Shown here: positions 1 through 5,051 of the stretch, piece by piece
Numbering within the stretch: position 1 is the first letter of the stretch
How the letters are laid out: every line of letters starts with the position of its first letter
From: Gammaproteobacteria bacterium
GTDB lineage: Bacteria; Pseudomonadota; Gammaproteobacteria; Berkiellales; Berkiellaceae
Reading direction: 5' to 3'
Assembly (NCBI GenBank): GCA_016874315.1
Contig: VGTX01000085.1
Location: 1-5,051, forward strand
DNA: 5,051 bases
Notes under the pieces: generated by a model
Told to the model about the DNA's origin: nothing
What the model saw: only the letters and a program-made list of their open reading frames with translations
Databases searched by the model: none
Program-made: the position numbers and the translations under genes

Positions 1-431
1 TTCGCTCGCTAGGTGAATATATTGCAAATCAACTCAAAACCTGTGGACACCTCTCTGAACTTCGTCGCGTTGAATACTATCAACCCGATAATAATCCTTA
101 TCCGTTTCAGCCAGTATTGCTGACAGAAGGAGCGGGCGCAATTGCAAAGGCAGCTGTGACACGAGAGGCGTTTACTGCTACCTTACCTACCTACATCATC
201 CCAATCACATCATTGCGTAACTGGTTACTTGGAAAAACACATGTCTCCCCACTTCGCATAAATGGTTGGCATCATCTCATCTGCGCAGGGCGGTCAGTTG
301 GTGTTGTTCTGTTTGAAAAAGGATTTATTTCGCAGCGCATGTTTTTCCATGGATTGCAAAATCTACCAGAACACGCTTCAGAAACTCGAAAAGTCTTTGA
401 AATTGCCCCCAAATTACCAGTCTATGAATAA
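1..431 (+). CDS. truB: tRNA pseudouridine-55 synthase TruB, C-terminal part (5' end outside window)
   Basis: TruB converts U55 of the T-loop of tRNAs to pseudouridine in the cytoplasm. The frame is open from the left edge; the first complete codon is at 3 and the stop is TAA at 429-431, giving 142 visible residues. The opening residues (I)RSLGEYIANQL followed by CGHLSELRRV match the TruB motif usually written YIR(S/T)L...LGxGAHLxxLRR, which lies near the end of the catalytic domain. The rest corresponds to the poorly conserved C-terminal extension, with a PUA-like stretch around GRSVGVVLFEKGFISQRMFF. The catalytic aspartate lies upstream of the window and cannot be checked. The position directly upstream of rpsO and pnp is the classical location of truB and strengthens the call. 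The C-terminal third resembles E. coli TruB only loosely. An internal ATG at 262 in another frame is not a gene. Confidence 0.87.
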   Translation, partial: RSLGEYIANQLKTCGHLSELRRVEYYQPDNNPYPFQPVLLTEGAGAIAKAAVTREAFTATLPTYIIPITSLRNWLLGKTHVSPLRINGWHHLICAGRSVGVVLFEKGFISQRMFFHGLQNLPEHASETRKVFEIAPKLPVYE

Positions 432-524
432 TCAAGTCAAAAAAGACGCCAATATTGCATACAATCCCCTAAAACACCCTAGAAAATAAATATCTAACAT
501 ATTCACACGCATAGAAATTAATAT

Positions 525-554
525 TTGTTATGTGAGGATCGGATATGTTACAAT
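525..554 (+). promoter_or_regulatory. Predicted sigma-70 promoter of rpsO-pnp (extended -10)
   Basis: TTGTTA at 525-530 matches the -35 consensus at 4 of 6 positions. After an 18-base spacer, TACAAT at 549-554 matches the -10 consensus at 5 of 6. A TG at 546-547 makes it an extended -10 element (TGtTACAAT). The expected start point is near 561, giving a leader of about 76 bases before rpsO. It sits in the truB-rpsO gap, where a second promoter feeding rpsO-pnp is also known in E. coli. Recognised by eye only. Confidence 0.6.
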
Positions 555-561
555 ATTCGTT

Positions 562-593
562 CAGCAATGTACGACTTCTTTAGTCGATTGTTG
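562..593 (+). promoter_or_regulatory. Bulged stem-loop at the 5' end of the rpsO leader (candidate S15 autoregulatory element)
   Basis: CAGCAAT (562-568) can pair with ATTGTTG (587-593), seven pairs including one G-U. After a three-base bulge GTA (569-571) on the 5' side, CGACT (572-576) pairs with AGTCG (582-586) around a TCTTT loop. The structure begins at the predicted transcript start and is followed by an almost pure A/T stretch leading to the Shine-Dalgarno. S15 represses its own translation in several bacterial groups by binding structurally different leader RNAs. Linking this hairpin to S15 is inference from position. It does not resemble a Rho-independent terminator, because the lower stem is weak and no uninterrupted T-run follows directly. 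Confidence 0.45.
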
Positions 594-624
594 TTATTAT
601 ATATTTTTTATTAATTTATTTTTT

Positions 625-629
625 AGGAG
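625..629 (+). promoter_or_regulatory. Ribosome binding site of rpsO
   Basis: AGGAG lies 7 bases before the ATG at 637. It decides the start: the frame is open back to a GTG at 532, but that codon lies inside the predicted promoter and has no upstream Shine-Dalgarno, and the extra residues have no counterpart in S15. Confidence 0.85.
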
Positions 630-636
630 TTTTAAT

Positions 637-915
637 ATGTCAGTTGCTCATCCTGAAGCTAAGGCCCGAATTATTGGTGAATATCAATGTTCCGTTGGCG
701 ACACTGGCTCGTCTTCCGTTCAAATCGCTCTTTTGACACACCGTATTCGTCATTTGACCGAACACTTGAAGACCCACAAAAAAGATTTTCACACAGCATA
801 TGGGCTAAAAAAGCTTGTTTCTCAAAGAAGAAAGCTTATGAAGTACTATAAGAGAACCGATCTTGCTGCATATCAAGCATTGATTGCACGCCTCGAACTA
901 CGTGATATTCGATAA
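637..915 (+). CDS. rpsO: 30S ribosomal protein S15
   Basis: S15 is a primary 16S rRNA-binding protein that nucleates the 30S platform at the h20/h21/h22 junction and forms an intersubunit bridge. The product is 92 residues, close to the 89 of E. coli. Family landmarks are present: DTGS at 22-25, VQIALLT at 28-34, H43 and D50 of the rRNA-contact region, VSQRRKL at 61-67 and a closing RLELR. The start is the ATG preceded by AGGAG; a longer in-frame reading from 532 is rejected. Two normally near-invariant spots differ: the segment after D50 reads FHTAYGL where most bacteria have HHSRRGL, and GSSSVQ replaces the usual GS(P/T)EVQ. The frame is intact, so the gene is likely functional but divergent. 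It sits 44 bases before pnp with no terminator between, as expected for an rpsO-pnp operon. Confidence 0.98.
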   Translation: MSVAHPEAKARIIGEYQCSVGDTGSSSVQIALLTHRIRHLTEHLKTHKKDFHTAYGLKKLVSQRRKLMKYYKRTDLAAYQALIARLELRDIR

Positions 916-947
916 TCTTTTAAACTGCCTATCTAATTAACACTCGC

Positions 948-953
948 AAGGAG
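948..953 (+). promoter_or_regulatory. Ribosome binding site of pnp (GTG start)
   Basis: AAGGAG lies 6 bases before the GTG at 960. The strong match and spacing support this non-ATG start, which places the family N-terminus (EKKFQL, then LETGRLARQAHGAV) at the usual distance. Confidence 0.85.
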
Positions 954-959
954 TTCAGC

Positions 960-3065
960 GTGACGATTATTGAGAAAAAATTTCAATTAGCTGGTCGCGA
1001 AATTACACTGGAAACTGGACGACTTGCGCGCCAGGCACATGGGGCCGTTGTTTTAAAAACCGGCACTCTTATGCTCTTAGCCACTGTTGTGGTGCGCGCA
1101 GATTCTCCTCCAGCGTCATTTCTTCCTCTGTCTGTTCACTTTCAATCCAAAGCTTATGCGTTTGGTCGAATTCCCGGAGGATTCAAGCGCCGAGAAGGAC
1201 CACCTAATGAATCAGAGATTTTAATCTCTCGATTAATCGATCGTCCGCTGCGTCCATTGTTCCCATCATGGTTTACAAAAGAAGTTCAAATCGTTGTGAG
1301 TCAGCTTTCTGCCGATGAATCTGTAGAATCAGACACAATGGCGATTATCGCAGCAGCAGCAGCAATGTTGCTTGCGCGTCTTCCAATCACTGAAATCGTT
1401 GGTGGTGTGCGGATTGGGTATGGCGAGCAAGGTCTTGTTGTCAACCCAACGCTCAGTAACGCAGGGAAACTGGATTTAGTTGTAGCTGGAAACGGACGCT
1501 CTATCTTTATGGTTGAGTCTGTTGCAAAAGAGGTTTCAGAAGAAATCTTAGTTGAAGCGTTAGAGTTAGCACAAAAAGAACTTGCAAGTGTCGAAGTGGC
1601 CTTAAATGACTTTGCCGCGTTAGCGGCTCTTTCACAAGAGTCTGATACGACATTGACAGAGGAGCCAGCTCCATCCCCTATTCGTGAAGCCATTACAAGT
1701 GTTCTTGCGACAGAGGAAGAGAAATACTGGGCAAATCTTGTTGCTCAAAAAAGCTCAAAATCTGGTCGTCAGGTCGCCCTAAAGGCAATCAAGGCAGATA
1801 TCGTGGAGCGTTGCGTTGCACAACTTGGCGAAGCATTTGCTGAGCAAGATGGTCCAGCGATTGTATCTCAAGAAATTGATTGGATGATTGAACGCAAAAC
1901 CTATGCTACTCGCTCAAGACTTGATGGTCGTAAATCTGATGAAATTCGCCCTATCAAGATTGAAACTAGCCTTCTACCAATGTCACATGGCTCGGCACTC
2001 TTTACACGTGGCTCAACACAATCCTTAACAAGCGTTGTGCTAGGCACTTCAAAAGATGCTCAGCTTCCGGATTCTTACGATCCGCGTGATGGTAAAGATG
2101 GGTTTATGCTTCATTACAATTTCCCTCAGTTCTCTGTTGGGGAGTTGGGTCCAATTGGTAGCCCAAAACGTCGTGAAATTGGACATGGCCGCTTAGCGCG
2201 CCGTGCTATTGAAGGGATGTTGCCAGCTGCCGCTGAGTTTCCATATGTTCTGCGTGTTGTCTCAGAAATCTTAGAGTCTGATGGCTCGAGCTCTATGGCT
2301 ACTGTATGTGCATCATCGCTTGCTTTGATGGATGCTGGAGTACCTATGAAGAGGGCTGTTGCAGGTATTGCAATGGGACTGATTCCTGGTGATAACCCAA
2401 TGATTCTTTCTGATATCTGTGGAGAAGAAGATGCTGTTGGTGGCATGGACTTTAAAGTTGCTGGAACTGCTGATGGTGTTACTGCTTTGCAAATGGACAT
2501 CAAGGTTCCTGGTATTCGAGCGGAAATCATGAATAAAGCGCTTTATCAAGCACGCTTGGGTCGTATGCAAATCTTAGAGCAAATGAATCGCGCAATCTCA
2601 CAAGCTCGGTCTGAAATCGCAAATCATGCACCACGTTTAGACGTGATGCGTATTCGCCCTGACCAAGTTCGTGATGTGATTGGAAAAGGTGGTTCAACCA
2701 TTAAGATGATTACAGAGCAGTCTGGTGCAACGCTTGAGCTAGCTGATGATGGTGTCTTAACCATTACCTCTTATCATGCGGAAGCTGCTCAAAAGGCAAA
2801 AGACTTGGTTCTTCAAATCACTGAGCCCTTAACAATTGGACAATCTTATGATGCTCAAGTTGTTAAGATGCTTGATTTTGGATTTGTTGTAGCAACAGCA
2901 AATGGTAAGGATGGTCTCGTTCATATTTCTGAATGTCCATTCCCTTCCTCAGAACTTGCTTCCCGTATTGCACTCGGGCAGAAAATGCGTGTGACCTTAA
3001 CGCAAATCGATAAGGCCAATAACCGCTATAAGTTTTCCTTGCTTCCTCAACAACCTAATCTGTAG
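960..3065 (+). CDS. pnp: Polynucleotide phosphorylase (PNPase)
   Basis: PNPase is a trimeric cytoplasmic 3'-to-5' exoribonuclease that uses phosphate to release nucleoside diphosphates; it can also add 3' tails and can join the RNA degradosome. The 701-residue product is close to the 711 of E. coli. Visible order: first RNase PH domain about 5-140 (LETGRLARQ, then FKRREG and SRLIDRPLRPLF at 75-101); helical linker about 235-315; second, catalytic RNase PH domain about 325-545; KH domain about 565-620 with GKGG at 575-578; S1 domain about 627-695 (GQSYDAQVV, then GKDGLVHIS). Phosphate- and metal-site residues are kept: KRR 403-405, GSSSMA 442-447, and D491 and D497, equivalent to E. coli D486 and D492. 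Oddities: GSTQ at 351-354 where GETQ is usual, a compact S1 end, and no acidic or Q/A-rich tail. Start is GTG with AAGGAG. Its last 11 bases overlap the convergent gene. Confidence 0.99.
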   Translation: MTIIEKKFQLAGREITLETGRLARQAHGAVVLKTGTLMLLATVVVRADSPPASFLPLSVHFQSKAYAFGRIPGGFKRREGPPNESEILISRLIDRPLRPLFPSWFTKEVQIVVSQLSADESVESDTMAIIAAAAAMLLARLPITEIVGGVRIGYGEQGLVVNPTLSNAGKLDLVVAGNGRSIFMVESVAKEVSEEILVEALELAQKELASVEVALNDFAALAALSQESDTTLTEEPAPSPIREAITSVLATEEEKYWANLVAQKSSKSGRQVALKAIKADIVERCVAQLGEAFAEQDGPAIVSQEIDWMIERKTYATRSRLDGRKSDEIRPIKIETSLLPMSHGSALFTRGSTQSLTSVVLGTSKDAQLPDSYDPRDGKDGFMLHYNFPQFSVGELGPIGSPKRREIGHGRLARRAIEGMLPAAAEFPYVLRVVSEILESDGSSSMATVCASSLALMDAGVPMKRAVAGIAMGLIPGDNPMILSDICGEEDAVGGMDFKVAGTADGVTALQMDIKVPGIRAEIMNKALYQARLGRMQILEQMNRAISQARSEIANHAPRLDVMRIRPDQVRDVIGKGGSTIKMITEQSGATLELADDGVLTITSYHAEAAQKAKDLVLQITEPLTIGQSYDAQVVKMLDFGFVVATANGKDGLVHISECPFPSSELASRIALGQKMRVTLTQIDKANNRYKFSLLPQQPNL

Positions 3066-4305
3066 TTAAAGGAGCATCATCAATCCTCAAAGTCGCTCTG
3101 ACTTTGAGGATTCGTTGATTCGAGCTCTGTAAAATCTCATAAGTTGTTCCATCAATCGTGATGCTTGTGCCGGCTTCAGGTACAGATTCCAATCGTTCAA
3201 TTAATACTCCGCCAATTGTACTGGCATGCTCACTTTCAATCTCTACGCCTGTGATTCTTCGGAAAGCCGATAAATGTAATTCACCTGGAATAATCCATTC
3301 GTTGGGTATTTCTTGAGAAATTTCAGATTCTAAAATAGCAACATCAGTCCCGATAAGTTGATCGAGAATATCTTGCATAGAAATTAGGCCTAAAAGCTCC
3401 CCATACTCATCAACAACAAGGGCAATGCGACGCGTTTCTCGCTGGAAATGACGATATTGCACAGAAAGCGGGGTTTTTTCGGGGATATAATATGGTGTTG
3501 TCATTACTGTCCGTAATACATCCCGATCGAGTGTTTGCATGAGTAAGTCAGAAAGGCAATCTTGAACTTTAAGAAGGCCCACAATACAATCCATACTCCC
3601 TTCAATCACAGGGAGCCATTGATGTGGAGATGAGATTAGAAGTTGAACAATATCCTCTAAAGGAGCTTCAATATTTAAAACAACCATTTTAGGAGGCATG
3701 ACCATCACGTCATTCACGGTGAGTTCATGTAGCTCTAGGACATTCATCATCATGTCATAATACGACGTGCGTTCATGTTTCAAACTCTCTGAAATCATGA
3801 ATTTATATTCACGGAAAGAAATTTGATGCTCAGGGTGTGTTTTTTCAATCCCCATTCGTTTAAGAAACCAGATGTTTAAGTAACGAATAATCAATACAAC
3901 AGGTCGTAGAACCCAAAGTAATATACGTAAAGGGTATGCAACATACCGTGCGCTTTTATCAGGGTTAAAAGTCGCAATTGTCTTTGGAAAAACTTCTGCA
4001 ACAAGCAAAATCAAAACTGTCAAAATTGCCGAAGCAATCCCAATTACTTCAGGAGAAGCATCATGATGCGTTAAATACGAAGACAAAGCACTTGCAGAGA
4101 CAATATTTGCAAAGGTGTTTCCTAATAAGATACAAATTAAGACCTCATCTAATCGGTTTAGGAGGTGAATTAATATCTTATTGAGAAGGGATGGTTTTTG
4201 TGCTTGTATTTTATAACGATTAAGACGCAAGAGCGCTGCTTCTGATGCAGAAAAAAACAATGAAATAAAAAGAGAGCACAATATCAGGAAGAATAAAGAG
4301 ATCAT
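3055..4305 (-). CDS. CNNM/CBS/CorC_HlyC-domain membrane protein (YfjD/CorB-type, putative Mg2+ transport)
   Basis: A 416-residue inner-membrane protein of the HlyC/CorC family, whose members are linked to Mg2+ efflux or transport; older 'hemolysin' labels are probably misleading. Order: CNNM (DUF21) membrane domain about 1-150, with TM1 at 1-20 running into SASEAALLRLNR, a helix near 54-77 with LGN at 61-63, a helix near 86-108 ending AEVFPK (E104, P107, K108), and a hydrophobic segment about 123-147. Two cytoplasmic CBS repeats follow, about 195-255 and 262-320, the second with VDEYGELLGLIS from 298. A CorC_HlyC domain occupies about 335-411. Length and order match E. coli YfjD. An in-frame TAG shortly upstream fixes ATG 4305-4303 as the start; no clear Shine-Dalgarno precedes it. 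The first CBS repeat has MPPK where MxPR is common. It ends with TAG at 3057-3055, convergent with pnp. The actual substrate is not shown by the sequence. Confidence 0.95.
   Translation of the reverse strand: MISLFFLILCSLFISLFFSASEAALLRLNRYKIQAQKPSLLNKILIHLLNRLDEVLICILLGNTFANIVSASALSSYLTHHDASPEVIGIASAILTVLILLVAEVFPKTIATFNPDKSARYVAYPLRILLWVLRPVVLIIRYLNIWFLKRMGIEKTHPEHQISFREYKFMISESLKHERTSYYDMMMNVLELHELTVNDVMVMPPKMVVLNIEAPLEDIVQLLISSPHQWLPVIEGSMDCIVGLLKVQDCLSDLLMQTLDRDVLRTVMTTPYYIPEKTPLSVQYRHFQRETRRIALVVDEYGELLGLISMQDILDQLIGTDVAILESEISQEIPNEWIIPGELHLSAFRRITGVEIESEHASTIGGVLIERLESVPEAGTSITIDGTTYEILQSSNQRILKVRATLRIDDAPLTTD
3082..3112. repeat. Perfect 13-bp inverted repeat, 17 bases past the pnp stop and inside the convergent gene
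   Basis: AATCCTCAAAGTC (3082-3094) and GACTTTGAGGATT (3100-3112) are exact reverse complements around a GCTCT loop. On the + strand this is a stable hairpin just downstream of the pnp stop codon, placed where a transcript 3' end or RNase barrier would be. On the - strand it lies within the last coding codons of the CNNM/CBS gene, encoding ILKVRATLRI. Neither strand has a T-run after the stem, so it is not a canonical intrinsic terminator. The repeat itself is certain; its role is inference. Confidence 0.8.
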
Positions 4306-4315
4306 ATTATAACAA

Positions 4316-4334
4316 TTAGGCTATCCTAGCCTAA
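4316..4334. promoter_or_regulatory. Perfect palindrome (8-bp arms), candidate operator or leader hairpin of the CNNM/CBS gene
   Basis: TTAGGCTA (4316-4323) and TAGCCTAA (4327-4334) are exact reverse complements around TCC. The element directly abuts the predicted leftward -10 box (4340-4335), covers the expected start point, and lies 10 bases before the CNNM/CBS ATG. This fits a repressor operator at +1. Alternatively it could fold in the mRNA and hold the only purine-rich AGGA (4327-4324) in its loop. No T-run follows on either strand, so a terminator is unlikely. Confidence 0.5.
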
Positions 4335-4362
4335 AGCATAACTCCGTTAATTATTTTTGCAA
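4335..4362 (-). promoter_or_regulatory. Predicted leftward promoter of the CNNM/CBS gene
   Basis: Reading the - strand, TTGCAA (4362-4357, 4 of 6 to the -35 consensus) is followed after 16 bases by TATGCT (4340-4335, 4 of 6 to the -10 consensus). The expected start is near 4328, giving a leader of about 22 bases. A perfect TATAAT at 4311-4306 touches the ATG and is too close to serve this gene. Moderate to weak match, found by eye. Confidence 0.4.
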
Positions 4363-4386
4363 TGGGCCTTTTATCCTCAAAACTCA

Positions 4387-4415
4387 TTGACTTGTAAGTT
4401 AAATTACTGTAAATT
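4387..4415 (+). promoter_or_regulatory. Predicted rightward promoter of the unrecognised gene at 4456
   Basis: TTGACT (4387-4392) matches the -35 consensus at 5 of 6 positions; after a 17-base spacer, TAAATT (4410-4415) matches the -10 at 4 of 6. The start would be near 4422, leaving a leader of about 34 bases before the ATG at 4456. An imperfect palindrome, TTGACTT-GT-AAGTTAA (4387-4402, 6 of 7 pairs), overlaps the -35 box and could be a regulator site, but that is weak. Confidence 0.5.
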
Positions 4416-4455
4416 GGAAATATATTTTATTTTACAACAAGTTGAGATATTTTTA

Positions 4456-5051
4456 ATGATGCCTTTGTCAGTACCAGAAAACATTGAGTATTCCTTTATT
4501 TCCGAAGTAATTGAGGCTTTTATTCGAGATGTGGCTGTATACGATATTAATCATCCAGAGCGTACAATATCTGATAAATACAGTCTTTGCTCAGATTTAA
4601 TGCGATTGGTTCTTGAAAAAATCACCGAAGCTATGCATTTATCTGGGGTAAATTCCACAGAATCTGATGGAAAAATCGAAAGCTATTTTTTTAACTTGCT
4701 TCAAAATACGGAAGGAGAGTCGGCTAAGTATCTCGAGTCCCAGGTAGCGATTATTGTTGAGTGGCTCCCTAAAATTCTTAGCGGTTTAAATCGAGAGACT
4801 AATTTTGCGACCTATCAATCTATCTTGGAAATACTCATAAAACCATATAATAACATTATTCGTACAGCTCATGACTTAGATGATAATCGAAGTACAACAG
4901 CGATTGCGTATTCAGAACATGACGAAATGATGTGGAATTTTGTTCGGTATACTCTTAATACAGAAGCAAAGGATTTTGCTATAGTACGTGAATTTGAAGA
5001 GTTATATTGGGCTTTTGAAATTATTAAGCTTTGGGATAATTTGGAGTTTAG
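4456..5051 (+). CDS. Unrecognised acidic, probably helical protein (3' end outside window)
   Basis: The frame is open from ATG 4456 to the right edge, giving 198 complete codons without a stop. I do not recognise a family. The product starts MMPLSVPENIEYSF and is acidic, with about 34 Asp/Glu against 16 Lys/Arg by my count. It has no signal peptide or obvious membrane segment and looks like a run of amphipathic helices with frequent aromatics (WLPKIL, MMWNFVRY, ELYWAFEIIKLW). A second ATG at 4459 could be the start instead. The Shine-Dalgarno is weak (GAG at 4444-4446, 9 bases before the ATG). The frame is open back to 4351, so a TTG start at 4414 or 4387 cannot be excluded, but the predicted promoter favours ATG. 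The gene looks AT-richer than pnp. It is divergent from the CNNM/CBS gene, and its function is unknown. Confidence 0.75.
   Translation, partial: MMPLSVPENIEYSFISEVIEAFIRDVAVYDINHPERTISDKYSLCSDLMRLVLEKITEAMHLSGVNSTESDGKIESYFFNLLQNTEGESAKYLESQVAIIVEWLPKILSGLNRETNFATYQSILEILIKPYNNIIRTAHDLDDNRSTTAIAYSEHDEMMWNFVRYTLNTEAKDFAIVREFEELYWAFEIIKLWDNLEF

Noticed and set aside
454..465. ATTG-CATA-CAAT mini-hairpin after truB as a terminator
   Set aside because: It has only four A/T-dominated pairs and no T-run, so it is too weak to support.
262..489. 75-codon + strand frame overlapping the end of truB
   Set aside because: It is out of frame with the TruB reading, has no ribosome binding site, and ends in low-complexity intergenic DNA.
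532..636. N-terminal extension of rpsO from a GTG at 532
   Set aside because: The GTG lies within the predicted promoter, the extra 35 residues do not match S15, and AGGAG precedes the ATG at 637.
1301..1693. 130-codon open frame on the - strand inside pnp
   Set aside because: It lies wholly antisense to a certain PNPase coding region, is serine- and alanine-rich from reversed pnp codons, and has no family resemblance.
2126..2570. Two overlapping - strand frames (2126-2530 and 2313-2570) inside pnp
   Set aside because: They overlap each other in different frames and are antisense to the catalytic core of PNPase, as expected of codon-bias shadows.
3978..4184. 68-codon + strand frame opposite the CNNM/CBS gene
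   Set aside because: It is antisense to the membrane domain; the composition is that of reversed hydrophobic codons, and it shows no recognisable features.
4306..4334. TATAAT at 4311-4306 as the -10 box of the CNNM/CBS gene
   Set aside because: It would start transcription inside the coding sequence, and the hexamer 17 bases upstream (TTAGGC) matches the -35 consensus poorly.
4374..4382. ATCCTCAAA shared with the arm of the inverted repeat at 3083-3091
   Set aside because: A single 9-base match without the partner arm is expected by chance in a window this size.

Overview
The window is ordinary chromosomal housekeeping DNA from an AT-leaning bacterium, most likely a proteobacterium. The gene order truB-rpsO-pnp is the conserved tail of the translation and RNA-metabolism cluster that often begins with nusA-infB. 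The PNPase keeps proteobacterial-type signatures (SPKRREIGHGRLA, GSSSMA, a KH GKGG loop), but it and S15 depart from textbook sequences at several normally invariant places. That suggests a deep or fast-evolving, possibly host-associated, lineage. I cannot place it below phylum level with confidence. Translation is standard: no frame needs TGA to be read as an amino acid, and the stops seen are TAA and TAG.

Layout. Bases 1-431 are the 3' part of truB (tRNA pseudouridine-55 synthase). A 205-base gap (432-636) holds a good extended -10 promoter (525-554), and a bulged stem-loop (562-593) begins essentially at the predicted transcript start. A strong Shine-Dalgarno then leads into rpsO (637-915, ribosomal protein S15). 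After 44 bases comes pnp (960-3065, GTG start, polynucleotide phosphorylase), probably on the same transcript. On the opposite strand a CNNM/CBS/CorC_HlyC membrane protein (3055-4305) converges on pnp and overlaps its end by 11 bases. A perfect 13-bp inverted repeat (3082-3112) lies inside that gene's 3' end, just past the pnp stop. A 150-base divergent intergenic region (4306-4455) carries one plausible promoter in each direction and a perfect 8-bp palindrome over the predicted start point of the leftward transcript. From 4456 an unrecognised acidic, helix-rich protein runs off the right edge.

Function. truB, rpsO and pnp act on tRNA modification, the 30S subunit and RNA turnover. S15 and PNPase are each autoregulated in E. 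coli, so the rpsO leader and the pnp 3' hairpin are the natural places to look for control. The CNNM/CorC-type protein is a probable Mg2+ transport or efflux-associated membrane protein with no evident link to the RNA genes. I found no mobile element, CRISPR array, tRNA, rRNA or clear new system. The points most worth following are the palindromes and leader structure, the altered S15 rRNA-binding loop and the unrecognised protein at the right edge.
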